A stretch of DNA of 64,000 nucleotides from Deltaproteobacteria bacterium IMCC39524 (GTDB taxonomy: Bacteria > Desulfobacterota > Desulfuromonadia > Desulfuromonadales > BM103), in assembly GCA_029667085.1 (NCBI GenBank), contig JARUHJ010000001.1, positions 744,001 through 808,000 of the forward strand. Direction: 5' to 3'. Position numbers and translations under genes: made by a program. Under the pieces are notes generated by a model that saw only the letters and a list, made by a program, of their open reading frames with translations, searched no databases and had not been told where the DNA came from. Position 1 is the stretch's first letter; the number at the start of each line of letters is the position of its first letter. Below, piece after piece: positions 22,351 to 31,635 of this stretch.

Positions 22351-23002
22351 GACTTTATTACAACTTTTAATCTGTTGCACTTTTGTTGAATTTTACCGGG
22401 CTTAAGGATAGGAGCTAAATCGACGGGTCGCGTCCCGTCTGACGCCATACTCTTTTGAAGCCCCAAAAGAGTATGCAGAAAATGGCTGCGCTGCGCTTGG
22501 CATGTTTTGCGCGAGGTGGTCTACTGGTAAAAATCTAAGTAACAAGATTTTAGTGGCCTACGCTTCCCCCGTTAGCCCCGAGGCCCTTGAGGTCCTCTTC
22601 AGCAGTGTTTGCTTGCACGTTTGGTGTTGTTTATTTTCTTGCTGTAAAAAAGCAGTACTGAGAGGCCCCCCTGAAACGGGCCGGATTCCATTCTCTTCAT
22701 TTTATAGAAACCACTGAAATCAGGCGAAAGAATATGCCCTCCGCTAGGAGACGGCACTTTTGCTTACTTTTGCTGCCGGGCAAAAGTACGGCGTCTGGCG
22801 GGACGCAACCCGCCGGTTTCACTCTTGTCCTTAAAAATGCAAGATCCAACAATAAAACGCGACAGAATAATGATCTGCGGCACATAGGTCTTGCAACTTC
22901 AACAATTCTCCCCATCTTGAAAAAAATGCCAACAATCACTTCTATCCTACCGTCAGAACGAGCTTTTTTTGACACATAAGCCTGCCTTGATATGATTGAA
23001 GA
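22351..23002. repeat. Non-coding stretch with hairpins and repeat-like sequence
   Basis: 650 bp with no supported gene. A perfect 12-bp inverted repeat CATACTCTTTTG / CAAAAGAGTATG lies at 22446-22475 with a 6-nt loop. AAAATCT/AGATTTT forms another weak hairpin near 22530. The block at about 22740-22820 (GGCACTTTTGCTTACTTTTG, then GGCAAAAGTACGGCG and CCGGGACGC-type words) has the look of widely dispersed intergenic repeats that produce false open frames. Nothing else was recognised. Confidence 0.6.
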
Positions 23003-24370
23003 ATGCTAAAGCCTGTCTACCTCAGCAGCCTGGTGATCCTGGTGCTGTTAAGCACAGGATTACTGCTCAAGGCCGAAGAAATCACTGTCCCTGGGACTAT
23101 CAGAGTGGTGCGTGTCGCCGGGGTCATCAACCCGGTACTGGCCGACTTCATCAGTGTCGAACTGGATGAAGCCAATAATGGCAGCGCGCAGGCCTTTCTG
23201 ATTGAACTCGACACGCCAGGCGGGCTCGACAGTTCGATGCGCGTCATTATCCAGAAGATCCTCGCTTCTAAAATTCCGGTCATCGTTTACGTTTACCCTT
23301 CGGGAGCCCGGGCAGCCTCAGCCGGGGCCCTGATCACCCTTGCCTCGGACTTTGCGGCAATGGCTCCCGGCACCAATATCGGAGCGGCTCATCCGGTATC
23401 GATAGGCGTTGGTGGAACCGGTGACAGCGAACAGGGCAAGACCGTGATGGAAAAGGTGGTAAACGATGCGGTCGCCTACGCTCGAAGTCTCGCAGAGCAA
23501 CGAGGTAGAAATCGTGATTGGGCCGAGCAGATCGTACGCGATTCAATCTCAACCGCGGCTCAAGAGGCGCTTCAACTCAAGGCGATCGACCTGATCGCAA
23601 CAAATGAACAAGAACTCCTTAAAAAACTCAACGACAGAACTTATCTGCGCAACGGCCAGGCCCGGAAACTGGTCACCCGTGGAGCAGTGCTCAGCTACGC
23701 TGAGATGACCTGGCGACAGGAAATATTCAACACCTTGAGCGACCCGAATGTTGCTTACATGCTTCTGATGCTCGGCATCCTCGGTATCTTCTTCGAAATC
23801 TCCCAGCCGGGCGTAATTTTACCCGGAGCCATCGGCTCCCTCGCACTGCTGCTCGCCTTTCTCGGTTTCCAGACCCTTCCGGTTAACTATATTGGCGTTC
23901 TGCTGATTCTGCTCGCCATCATCCTCTTTATCCTCGAGATCAAGGTGGTCTCCTACGGCATGCTCACAGTCGGCGGCCTGATCGCGCTGACCTTCGGCTC
24001 ACTGATCCTGGTCGACAGCCCTGAGCCTTACCTGCAGATCTCACGTTCGGTCATCGCTGCAACAGTGTTGACCTGTGCCAGTGTCATCAGCCTGGTCCTC
24101 TTTTTCGTCGTACGCGTGCAGAAGACCCGTTTCGTCTCCGGACTCGAAGGAATGATCGGAGAACGCGGCCAGGCGGTCACGGCGTTGAATCCACGCGGTC
24201 GGGTCTATGTGCATGGTGAATATTGGGACGCCCATGCCGATGAACGGATCGCTTCCGGCAGCGAAATCGAAATCGTACGCAGCGAAGCCAACCTGAGACT
24301 GCTGGTCCGTGCTGTCCAAGACAACTCCACAGACTCTACGGCAAAGGAGAAAGACTATGATTCCGACTGA
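23003..24370 (+). CDS. NfeD family membrane protease
   Basis: This 455-residue protein has a signal peptide, then a ClpP-class serine protease domain ([17 protein letters not shown]; serine in [21 protein letters not shown]). A cluster of four or five membrane helices follows (about 250-365), then a C-terminal OB-like NfeD domain ([16 protein letters not shown]). Long NfeD proteins cleave partners such as stomatin/slipin C-termini. It overlaps the slipin gene by 14 bases, the usual nfeD-slipin operon that organises membrane microdomains. Length is normal for the 1510-type/NfeD1b family. Confidence 0.92.
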   Translation: MLKPVYLSSLVILVLLSTGLLLKAEEITVPGTIRVVRVAGVINPVLADFISVELDEANNGSAQAFLIELDTPGGLDSSMRVIIQKILASKIPVIVYVYPSGARAASAGALITLASDFAAMAPGTNIGAAHPVSIGVGGTGDSEQGKTVMEKVVNDAVAYARSLAEQRGRNRDWAEQIVRDSISTAAQEALQLKAIDLIATNEQELLKKLNDRTYLRNGQARKLVTRGAVLSYAEMTWRQEIFNTLSDPNVAYMLLMLGILGIFFEISQPGVILPGAIGSLALLLAFLGFQTLPVNYIGVLLILLAIILFILEIKVVSYGMLTVGGLIALTFGSLILVDSPEPYLQISRSVIAATVLTCASVISLVLFFVVRVQKTRFVSGLEGMIGERGQAVTALNPRGRVYVHGEYWDAHADERIASGSEIEIVRSEANLRLLVRAVQDNSTDSTAKEKDYDSD

Positions 24371-25121
24371 TCTGATTGGCTGGGCGATTATCCTGGTGTT
24401 TATCATCAGCATTATCAGCAGTGCCGTGCGCGTTCTCTTCGAATACCAGCGCGGTGTCGTGTTCCGTCTTGGTCGTTTCGCCATGGTCAAGGGCCCGGGA
24501 TTACGCTTTGTCATTCCTGTGATCGACAAAATCATCAAAGTCAGCCTGCGTACCGTAGCCATGGATGTTCCGCCGCAGGATGTAATCACCAAGGACAACG
24601 TCTCGGTCAAGGTCAACGCGGTCCTTTACTTTCGTGTTGTGGAGCCCGAAAAAGCTTTGATCGAGGTCGAAGACTACCTCTATGCCACCAGCCAACTGGC
24701 CCAGACCTCTTTGCGCAGCGTGCTGGGCCAGTGCGAACTCGACGAGCTGCTCTCACACCGCGACCGCATTAACCTGCAGTTGCAGGAAATCCTTGACCGC
24801 CAGACAGATCCCTGGGGGGTGAAGATCTCCAACGTTGAGATCAAGCACGTTGACCTGCCGCAGGAGATGCAGCGCGCCATGGCCCGCCAGGCCGAGGCCG
24901 AGCGTGAGCGACGGGCCAAAGTCATCCACGCTGAAGGTGAATTCCAAGCCTCACAGAAACTTGCCGACGCCGCCGGGGTGATCTCCAAAGAGAGCGGTGC
25001 TCTGCAACTGCGCTTCTTGCAAACACTGACCGAGATCGCCACCGAGAAAAATTCAACGATCATCTTCCCGGTACCGCTCGACTTGCTTAAACCGTTTCTG
25101 GATATGGAGAAAAAAGGTTAA
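24357..25121 (+). CDS. Slipin (SPFH/stomatin-like membrane protein)
   Basis: The start at 24357 is preceded by AAAGGAGAAAGACT and gives a 254-residue protein starting [19 protein letters not shown], with one N-terminal membrane hairpin. The SPFH domain follows ([28 protein letters not shown]), then a long Arg/Glu/Ala-rich coiled coil ([24 protein letters not shown]) and a hydrophobic C-terminal tail. Slipins form ring-like oligomers in membrane domains and are substrates of the NfeD protease encoded just upstream. An earlier in-frame start at 24309 is inside nfeD and has no such ribosome-binding site. Confidence 0.92.
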   Translation: MIPTDLIGWAIILVFIISIISSAVRVLFEYQRGVVFRLGRFAMVKGPGLRFVIPVIDKIIKVSLRTVAMDVPPQDVITKDNVSVKVNAVLYFRVVEPEKALIEVEDYLYATSQLAQTSLRSVLGQCELDELLSHRDRINLQLQEILDRQTDPWGVKISNVEIKHVDLPQEMQRAMARQAEAERERRAKVIHAEGEFQASQKLADAAGVISKESGALQLRFLQTLTEIATEKNSTIIFPVPLDLLKPFLDMEKKG

Positions 25122-25366
25122 AAAAGGAGGCGTTAAGAACCGGGACGCTTTACCAGAGACACGCAACGCGGCAAGTAATGCAACCTAACGCCTTGACTCT
25201 AAAACCATGGCAGCGTCACATTGACTTATCTTCGCCCTGGCTCTTCAGATCAATACTTTTTTTTCATGACGAGAGACAGGACAGACTCCATAGGGTAAAT
25301 TTAACAACAGAGTCACCGACTCATATTTTTGGTGGTAAAGTTTCCACTTAATATAAAGGAAAAACA

Positions 25367-27868
25367 ATGGACGCTAAGACGTTACAACACAAATTCGACG
25401 CAAGCCTGACTGACCTACCCTCTCTCGGCATGGACGTGCATAGCATGGTGGAGGATTTTCGTCGCTACTATACCCACACCCTGGGCCGTGACCGCCACTC
25501 GCGGTCGTCACACTACGCCTACCAAGCCTTGGTGTTGAGCCTACGAGACCGGCTGATGGAGCGCTGGAAGAACACCCGCTACGCCTACGAAGCCGCTGAT
25601 TCCAGCCATGCCTACTACCTGTCATTGGAATTCCTGATGGGACGCACCCTGGGTAATGCCGCCCTGAACATCGGGCTCGATGAAACGGCAGAGTTGGCCA
25701 TGCGCTGCCTGGGATTAGAGCTGGAGGAACTGGCCGAGAACGAACACGATGCCGGGCTTGGCAACGGTGGCCTGGGCCGTCTGGCAGCCTGTTTCCTCGA
25801 CAGCTGCGCCACTTTGCAGCTGCCGGTCACAGGCTACGGCATCCGCTACGAGTACGGCATGTTCCGCCAGCTGATCAACGGTGGTGAGCAGGTTGAAGAA
25901 CCCGACCACTGGTTGCGCGAGGGCAACCCCTGGGAGTTGGAGCGGCCCGAGTATACCCAGCGAGTGCGCTTTGAAGGACGCACGGAGTGGGCACGTACCA
26001 ACGGCAGCAGTCGGCCGCGCTGGGTGGAGACCCATGATGTGCTGGCGGTTCCCTACGACGTGCCGATCCCGGGTTACCACAACGGCACCGTTAACACCTT
26101 AAGGCTCTGGAAAGCCTGTTCAACAGACGAATTCGACCTCGGTGAGTTCAACGCCGGCCTCTATCCCGAATCGGTGGCGGCAAAAAACTCGGCCGAACTG
26201 ATTACCCTGGTCCTTTATCCCAACGACTCCAGTGAGAGCGGCAAGGAGCTGCGCCTGCGCCAGCAGTATTTTCTCGCCTCGGCCAGTCTGCAGGACATCC
26301 TCGCCCGCTGGGTCGGCACTCACGGAGAAGACTTTACCGACTTTGCCGAGAAGAACCGCTTCCAGCTCAACGACACCCATCCGAGTTGCGCTGTGCCCGA
26401 ACTGATGCGCCTGCTCATGGACGAGCATGGACTGGTGTGGGAGGACGCCTGGAAGATCACCAGCGCCACCATGGCCTACACCAACCACACCTTGTTGCCC
26501 GAAGCCCTTGAGCGCTGGCCTGTGGCGACTTTCGCCCGGCTGCTGCCGCGTTTGCTTGACATCATCTTTGAAATCAACGCTGCCTTCCTGGCCAAGGTTG
26601 CCCGGCGCTGGCCCGGTGACGCCGAAAGGCAACGCCGCATGTCGATCATAGAGGAAGGCAAAGAACCACAGGTGCGCATGGCCTACCTCGCCATCGTTGC
26701 CAGCTTCTCCGTTAACGGTGTCGCAGCCCTCCACTCACAGCTGCTCATAGAAGGCCTGTTTAAGGACTTTTACGCGCTCTGGCCGGAGAAGTTCAACAAC
26801 AAGACCAACGGCGTTACCCCACGTCGCTGGCTCTCCCTATGCAACCCGGACCTCTCCCAACTGATCACGGAGACGATTGGTGATGACTGGACCTCCAACC
26901 TCTCCCGACTGACCCGCCTGGCTCAGTTCATTAACGAAGAGAATTTCTGTAACCGCTGGCGGGAGGTGAAGCAGGAGAACAAGCGGCGACTGGCGAAGAT
27001 GGTCGAGACCGAATGCGGCGTCACCTTCAACCTTGAGGCGATTTTTGATGTACAGGTCAAGCGTATTCATGAGTACAAGCGTCAATTACTCAACGTCCTG
27101 CACGTCATTCACCTCTATGACCGTCTTAAGCGGGGAGATGACAGCAACTGGACACCCCGCTGCGTTCTCATAGGTGGTAAGGCTGCACCCGGCTACTATA
27201 TGGCCAAGCGCATTATCAAGCTGATCAACAACGTCGCTGCCGTAATCAACAACGATGCGGTCACCAGCGACCGGTTGCGACTTGCCTTTCTGCCCAACTA
27301 CCGGGTGACAACCATGGAGATCATCACCCCGGGAGCTGACCTCTCGGAGCAGGTTTCCACCGCCGGCAAAGAGGCCTCCGGAACCGGCAACATGAAGTTC
27401 ATGATGAACGGCGCTTTAACTATCGGCACCCTTGACGGCGCCAACATCGAGATTCGTGAGGAGGTGGGAGCGGAGAACTTCTTCCTCTTCGGTCTCTCAG
27501 CAGAAGAAGTAGACGAGCTGCGTGGTCATTTTGACCCCGCGGCAATCATCGCAGCCGACGAAGATCTGCACCGGGTGGTACAACTGATCAAGAGTGGTCA
27601 CTTTAACCAATTCGAGCCCGGCATCTTCGACCCGATTCTGCATGCAATCACCAGCCCGGACGACCCGTGGATGACAACAGTCGACTTCCGCAGCTACATC
27701 GATGCGCAGAAACAGGTCTCGGAGGCCTATAAAGACCAGAAACAATGGACCCGCATGAGCATCCTCAACACTGCCGCCAGCGGCCGGTTTTCCTCGGACC
27801 GCACGATTGCCGAGTATAATCAGGAGATCTGGAAACTGAAATCGCTGCCGCCAGTCGCAGGAGATTAA
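25367..27868 (+). CDS. glgP: Glycogen/starch/maltodextrin phosphorylase
   Basis: This 833-residue GT35 enzyme shows GNGGLGRLAACFLDS, the N-terminal dimer and substrate region, NDTHPSCAVPELMRLL, and TNGVTPRRWL. The PLP-binding EASGTGNMKFMMNGALTIGT carries a lysine at about 676. It cleaves alpha-1,4 glucans with phosphate to glucose 1-phosphate. Length fits the family. The 245 bp upstream after slipin contain nothing recognised. A strong terminator hairpin follows the stop at 27919-27949, so it is likely a single-gene unit. Confidence 0.96.
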   Translation: MDAKTLQHKFDASLTDLPSLGMDVHSMVEDFRRYYTHTLGRDRHSRSSHYAYQALVLSLRDRLMERWKNTRYAYEAADSSHAYYLSLEFLMGRTLGNAALNIGLDETAELAMRCLGLELEELAENEHDAGLGNGGLGRLAACFLDSCATLQLPVTGYGIRYEYGMFRQLINGGEQVEEPDHWLREGNPWELERPEYTQRVRFEGRTEWARTNGSSRPRWVETHDVLAVPYDVPIPGYHNGTVNTLRLWKACSTDEFDLGEFNAGLYPESVAAKNSAELITLVLYPNDSSESGKELRLRQQYFLASASLQDILARWVGTHGEDFTDFAEKNRFQLNDTHPSCAVPELMRLLMDEHGLVWEDAWKITSATMAYTNHTLLPEALERWPVATFARLLPRLLDIIFEINAAFLAKVARRWPGDAERQRRMSIIEEGKEPQVRMAYLAIVASFSVNGVAALHSQLLIEGLFKDFYALWPEKFNNKTNGVTPRRWLSLCNPDLSQLITETIGDDWTSNLSRLTRLAQFINEENFCNRWREVKQENKRRLAKMVETECGVTFNLEAIFDVQVKRIHEYKRQLLNVLHVIHLYDRLKRGDDSNWTPRCVLIGGKAAPGYYMAKRIIKLINNVAAVINNDAVTSDRLRLAFLPNYRVTTMEIITPGADLSEQVSTAGKEASGTGNMKFMMNGALTIGTLDGANIEIREEVGAENFFLFGLSAEEVDELRGHFDPAAIIAADEDLHRVVQLIKSGHFNQFEPGIFDPILHAITSPDDPWMTTVDFRSYIDAQKQVSEAYKDQKQWTRMSILNTAASGRFSSDRTIAEYNQEIWKLKSLPPVAGD

Positions 27869-27918
27869 TGATTCTTTCGGCTCAGGGATGAAGATTTACG
27901 ATAAAGACAAACAATCAG

Positions 27919-27949
27919 CGGGGACACACAAATTGTGTGTCCCCGTTTT
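27919..27949 (+). terminator. Intrinsic terminator after glgP
   Basis: CGGGGACACACAA (27919-27931) and TTGTGTGTCCCCG (27933-27945) are near-perfect inverted arms separated by one base, followed by TTTT. A real loop would open the central A-T pairs. It ends the glgP transcript. Confidence 0.85.
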
Positions 27950-27958
27950 CCATCATCA

Positions 27959-28456
27959 CTACTCGAGCCCAGTCAGTGGTATCAGTACCAGATCGAATTG
28001 CCCCTCCCCTGCATTTTTAACAGGATAATGCTGTGTCACCATCGGCTTAAAGCCTTCGGCTGACACCCTGATATGAATATGCGGGCGGCGACTGCCAAAC
28101 TCGGTTGCGGCATGACTCGTAAAATAGTAAGTGCCGTTCTTGGCGCTAAAGAGAGTGGCCCACCATTCATCTCCATACTGACCTTCCGGTCCAGTCATCC
28201 AGAGTTCAATCATCGCAGCGGAGACCGGCTTGCAATCCACTGCCGACTTGACCGTACCAAACAACAGGTAGCCCGTACCGACGCTATGACGATAAGGCGC
28301 TCCAGGCTTATAGAAGGGGCCCATTTCATCTTCCAGAGTCGGAGCGCATGCAAAGGGTTGTTCTGCAGCAGACAAAGGTGCCAAGCAAAGGGTGACAAGG
28401 GATATGATGAGGAGGAGGATGGGGATCTTTATGAAGAGTTGTTCAAAGGAGATCAT
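27959..28456 (-). CDS. Secreted intradiol dioxygenase-like protein
   Basis: The likely start is ATG 28456 (MISFEQLFIKIPILLLIISL), giving 165 residues and overlapping the phhB stop by 14 bases; a longer frame begins at 28489. It has a signal peptide ending near SAAEQ. The mature part resembles the intradiol ring-cleavage dioxygenase core (GTVKSAVDCKPVSAAMIELW, YGDEWWATLF) and carries RRPHIHIRVS, the HxH iron-ligand pair. Known enzymes of the fold cleave catechols with iron and oxygen. Exported relatives are common but uncharacterised. A non-catalytic, binding role is possible. It is transcribed with phhB and the holin-like gene. Confidence 0.72.
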   Translation of the reverse strand: MISFEQLFIKIPILLLIISLVTLCLAPLSAAEQPFACAPTLEDEMGPFYKPGAPYRHSVGTGYLLFGTVKSAVDCKPVSAAMIELWMTGPEGQYGDEWWATLFSAKNGTYYFTSHAATEFGSRRPHIHIRVSAEGFKPMVTQHYPVKNAGEGQFDLVLIPLTGLE

Positions 28457-28778
28457 CAGTTTTTGCCGCCATGATAAAGTCATTGGCATGTAACCCGGCG
28501 ATCTTGTGAGTCCACCAGGTCACGGTCACCTTGCCCCACTCTGTCAGTATGGCCGGGTGATGATTTTCTGCTTCGGCGATTGCTCCGACCTGGTTGGTAA
28601 ACTTTAGCGCCTGTGCGAAGTTTTTAAAGCTATAGACTTTTTGTAAATGATTAACACCGGCAACCTCAAGCATTTGCCAGCCAGCGAGTTGAGACATATA
28701 TTCGGCGATCTCCTGCCGGGTCGCCAGAGGGGCACCTAACCTGCAGACTTCACAGTGTTTAACAGATAAAGAAGCCAT
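28443..28778 (-). CDS. phhB: 4a-hydroxytetrahydrobiopterin dehydratase (PCD)
   Basis: This protein of about 111 residues shows the pterin-4a-carbinolamine dehydratase pattern, with GWQMLE, SFKNFAQALKFTNQVGAIAEAENHHPAI and VTWWTHKIAGLHANDFIMA. The ENHHP motif contains the catalytic histidines. It dehydrates 4a-hydroxytetrahydropterins made by aromatic hydroxylases, or acts in molybdopterin or pterin salvage. A GTG three bases earlier is an alternative start. Cysteines at HCEVCRLG near the N-terminus are unusual extras. Overlap with both neighbours suggests a three-gene operon. Confidence 0.88.
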   Translation of the reverse strand: MASLSVKHCEVCRLGAPLATRQEIAEYMSQLAGWQMLEVAGVNHLQKVYSFKNFAQALKFTNQVGAIAEAENHHPAILTEWGKVTVTWWTHKIAGLHANDFIMAAKTDDLL

Positions 28779-28780
28779 CA

Positions 28781-29182
28781 CTACTCCCAGTGATTGCCAC
28801 GGCGTCGCTGCAGTTCGATATCGAGTGATTCGACTCGGCCCCGATCGCTGACAAACGAACTGAGCAGCAAGCTGACCAGGCTGATGATCAGGGAACCGAA
28901 CAGGGCGGAAGCAAATCCGTCCACCACGAGACCGCCAATAACGCCCGAAGTCATCAACAGCAACACAGCATTAATCACAAACGTGAAGAGACCCAGGGAT
29001 AACACATTAATCGGTAGAGTCAGGATGAACAGAATCGGTCGGAAAAACGCATTCAGAATCCCCAGCACTAGAGCGGCAAAGAGCGCGGAACCGAAACCGC
29101 TGACATGAATTCCGGGGAACAGATAGGCGGCTGTCATAATGGCCAAGGTGAGAATAAGCCATCTAAGCAAAAGACCTCTCAT
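28781..29182 (-). CDS. Phage holin family (superfamily IV)-like membrane protein
   Basis: This 133-residue protein has four hydrophobic segments with GI(H)VSGFGSALFAALVLGILNAFFRPILFILTLPINVLSLGLF, the signature of the widespread YvlD/phage holin IV-like family. These integral membrane proteins are chromosomal and of unknown function; the holin name is historical. It begins the phhB/dioxygenase-like gene group, whose start overlaps its stop. Confidence 0.88.
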   Translation of the reverse strand: MRGLLLRWLILTLAIMTAAYLFPGIHVSGFGSALFAALVLGILNAFFRPILFILTLPINVLSLGLFTFVINAVLLLMTSGVIGGLVVDGFASALFGSLIISLVSLLLSSFVSDRGRVESLDIELQRRRGNHWE

Positions 29183-29440
29183 TCGTTAACCTCCATGCTT
29201 ATTATAACGCTTGAAACGAGTTACACAATTTATGTGCTCCCGTTTTGCTGTCTTTAATCTTCGGACCTATCACAAAAAAAAGGCAAGTAAACTGGGACTA
29301 TTTATTAACGCAAAGACGCGGAGGAGCAGAGAGCAATAATCAGAACTAAAGCATTCTTAAACGTTTAAAGGGTTTTCCCTCTGCGTTCTTTCCGACTCTG
29401 CATTAAACATTTTTTTGGGGTTATAGAACCATAAAGCTTC
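29183..29440. other. Intergenic region with CGCAAAGACGC-type repeat fragment
   Basis: The 258 bp between the holin-like gene and the CDP-alcohol phosphatidyltransferase gene contain TTAACGCAAAGACGC near 29309 and CCCTCTGCGTTCTTTCC near 29380. Both are similar to the repeat units in the ovoA/MFS region. No gene was seen. Confidence 0.5.
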
Positions 29441-30757
29441 CTATGCCCTACGCTTTCTGGTTATGAGTCCAAACAGAGGAGAGACCAGATAACCCATGGC
29501 CGGGACAAAGGAGAGGATGAGGGGCACGGTATAGTGATCACGATGGACGCCCAGGGCCAAAAGGAAAAGAAACACGCCGAGGAAAAGTACCCGCACGACT
29601 TTGGGAATTTTCGGCAATATGGAACGACCGAAGTGGGCATAAGGAACCCGGGAGACCATCAGCAGAGCGGTTATGACAATGATAATGCCGCTGGTCGCAT
29701 CGTTGGCAATTAACACACAGGTCGTGCCCACGACCAGCGCGGCGGCGGGTGACGGCAAGCCCGAGAAGGTGGTGACTCCACCGAGGATGCCTTCTTTTCT
29801 TTTTTCGACGACAAAGCGAATCAGGCGATACACCGTAGCAGCAACGTACACACACCCCAGCACAATTCCGACCCACGTGTGACTAAACGATGCGGCGGCG
29901 ATCAGACCGGTGGTGAGACCGAAGCTCGTCCCGTCGGCGACATCGTCGAAGATCTCCCCTTTAGGAGTAGACCCCCACCTTTCTGCAGCACGGCCGTCGA
30001 AGAGATCAAGAAACTGTCCCAGGAACACCAGGCCGAGGGCGTAGACCAGGGGATGGCCGGCGAGCACCACCCAACAACCTGCGAGGCCACAGAGCAGATT
30101 CATAATGCTCAGGATATTGGCATACCAGTAATTAGGGACAAGCTTGAAGGCCGTGGAGCAAAAGGCGAGGCCTGTGCAAATACCTAAAAGCGGCAGGATC
30201 GTGCGGCCGAGGAACGGCAGCGGACCATAGATCCAAACGAGACCAACGACAATCAGGAGCACGACCACAAGAAACGTCTTGGCTTTACCGAACAGGTTCG
30301 CCGCCTTGATCTTAGTGAAACGCCTGGAGACCTGGCCGGTGATATCAAAAGCCAGAAACAGGGACACCAGCACCGGATCCAGCCATCCTCGCCAGGCCAG
30401 GTAGACCAGCATGGGAGAGTACATCAGTTTATCGGAGAAGGGGTCTATCGACTCCCCCTCTTCGGTGTGCAGGTCGCACTTGCGGGCGATATCGCCATCG
30501 GTGATATCGGTGATCATCCAGAAGGTGAAGAAGAGAAAACAAAGCCGCGGATAGCCCATATGCAGGAACATGACGGAGATAAATCCCATGGGGTAACGGG
30601 CCCGGCTGATGGCGTTGGGATGGAGCCAGGAGCGGCTGCGGACCCAAGCGATCTGTTTGGGTGTGCGGAGAAAACGGACCACGGCGAAGCGTTCCAGGCC
30701 CAGCATCAGCAGAACAGGAATCGCGATCTCAATAAGAATTGAATTGTAGGGGATCAT
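29441..30757 (-). CDS. CDP-alcohol phosphatidyltransferase with two tandem domains
   Basis: This 438-residue membrane protein contains two CDP-alcohol phosphatidyltransferase signatures. The first is perfect: D84-xx-D87-G88-xx-A91-R92, then G101-xxx-D105-xxx-D109. The second, after a stretch of membrane helices, reads D251-xx-D254-G255-xx-A258-E259, then G267-xxx-D271-xxx-D275. It has Glu where Arg is normal and is one residue shorter. Single-domain enzymes such as PssA or PgsA are about 200-250 residues, so this is a duplication or fusion. The first domain is probably catalytic; the second may be degenerate or specialised. The product lipid is unknown. No neighbouring lipid gene helps. Confidence 0.85.
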   Translation of the reverse strand: MIPYNSILIEIAIPVLLMLGLERFAVVRFLRTPKQIAWVRSRSWLHPNAISRARYPMGFISVMFLHMGYPRLCFLFFTFWMITDITDGDIARKCDLHTEEGESIDPFSDKLMYSPMLVYLAWRGWLDPVLVSLFLAFDITGQVSRRFTKIKAANLFGKAKTFLVVVLLIVVGLVWIYGPLPFLGRTILPLLGICTGLAFCSTAFKLVPNYWYANILSIMNLLCGLAGCWVVLAGHPLVYALGLVFLGQFLDLFDGRAAERWGSTPKGEIFDDVADGTSFGLTTGLIAAASFSHTWVGIVLGCVYVAATVYRLIRFVVEKRKEGILGGVTTFSGLPSPAAALVVGTTCVLIANDATSGIIIVITALLMVSRVPYAHFGRSILPKIPKVVRVLFLGVFLFLLALGVHRDHYTVPLILSFVPAMGYLVSPLFGLITRKRRA

Positions 30758-30905
30758 GTAGTCTCGAAGAAATTGTTAAATTGGGGTTCACGATTCAATA
30801 GTTGCTGCTAATATACGGGCATCATACACGACAATCCGCAGCAGGGAGAGGATATTTTAGTGCTTCGTTGCAGCTTTTCTCTACACCCACACCGACTCGA
30901 TTCCA

Positions 30906-31304
30906 CTACTGTTCAGTGCCAAGATCGGGGCGCATACCGTTGACAACTTTATAGATGTTTTCCCTGGAACCTTCATTGATACCGGAGAAGGTCACATAAT
31001 ATTCTTTGTCATCGACAGCGACTTCATAGTTAATCGGCAAATAATACTTTTTTATAAGCATCAACCTGGCGGTACACATTCTTCCTTCCTCGGTGATTTT
31101 GACGGTTTCAATGTCTTTAAAATCTAAAGAATTATAAAATCTGCGCTGATCACCACCTTGAGCAATATCGCGATACAAAGCGCCTTTAACACCCGCCAGA
31201 ACGGTCTCATTGTCGCATTTTGGCGAAACGTTATCTTCCGAACAAGAGGCCAGCAAGCACATAAGGCTCAGGGCAATGGCCCTAACCAGTAAATTTGAAT
31301 CCAT
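30906..31304 (-). CDS. Small lipoprotein
   Basis: This 132-residue protein has a lipoprotein signal peptide ending in LLASC (lipobox, Cys21) and then a short, soluble domain with two further cysteines (PKCDNE, RMCTAR) that may form a disulfide. No enzymatic motif or known family was recognised. A tiny membrane protein gene lies 63 bp upstream in the same direction and may be cotranscribed. Confidence 0.75.
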   Translation of the reverse strand: MDSNLLVRAIALSLMCLLASCSEDNVSPKCDNETVLAGVKGALYRDIAQGGDQRRFYNSLDFKDIETVKITEEGRMCTARLMLIKKYYLPINYEVAVDDKEYYVTFSGINEGSRENIYKVVNGMRPDLGTEQ

Positions 31305-31367
31305 TCTTTATCTTTCTTATTGGGTCATTTTATCCGTCAAACAAATCCACGGAAACAGCTAAAGCCA

Positions 31368-31457
31368 CTAACTCAACATCTGCAACTGTGTATAGGCCAA
31401 AAAGCCCGCGAGAATGATTACAGCGATAAAGATGATAAACATAACCTGCTTTGGCAT
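31368..31457 (-). CDS. 29-residue single-helix membrane microprotein
   Basis: This short frame starts at ATG 31455-31457 and ends at TAG 31368-31370. It is preceded by a strong ribosome-binding site (AGGGAGAAAAA). The product MPKQVMFIIFIAVIILAGFL continues AYTQLQMLS and would be a single transmembrane helix. It is too short for standard ORF calling. Similar tiny membrane proteins often modulate larger membrane complexes, but no partner can be named. The lipoprotein gene lies downstream. Confidence 0.55.
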   Translation of the reverse strand: MPKQVMFIIFIAVIILAGFLAYTQLQMLS

Positions 31458-31635
31458 TTTTTCTCCCTATCCAAGAGTTGGAATTGGGGCAATCCGATAT
31501 TGGTACCCCTCCCCTGTTTCTACTCTCACATTAAACTAAATAATTACCAGATCTTCAATCAAAGTATTGAAGACCTTTGCTTTTAAAGATATAAACTGAT
31601 GGTGAATAATTGTTTGCCTCTTTTAAGGACTCGGA

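Noticed and set aside
22697-22975. Possible 92-codon minus-strand gene in the non-coding stretch
   Set aside because: The frame is built from dispersed-repeat-like sequence and shows no ribosome-binding site or family signature.
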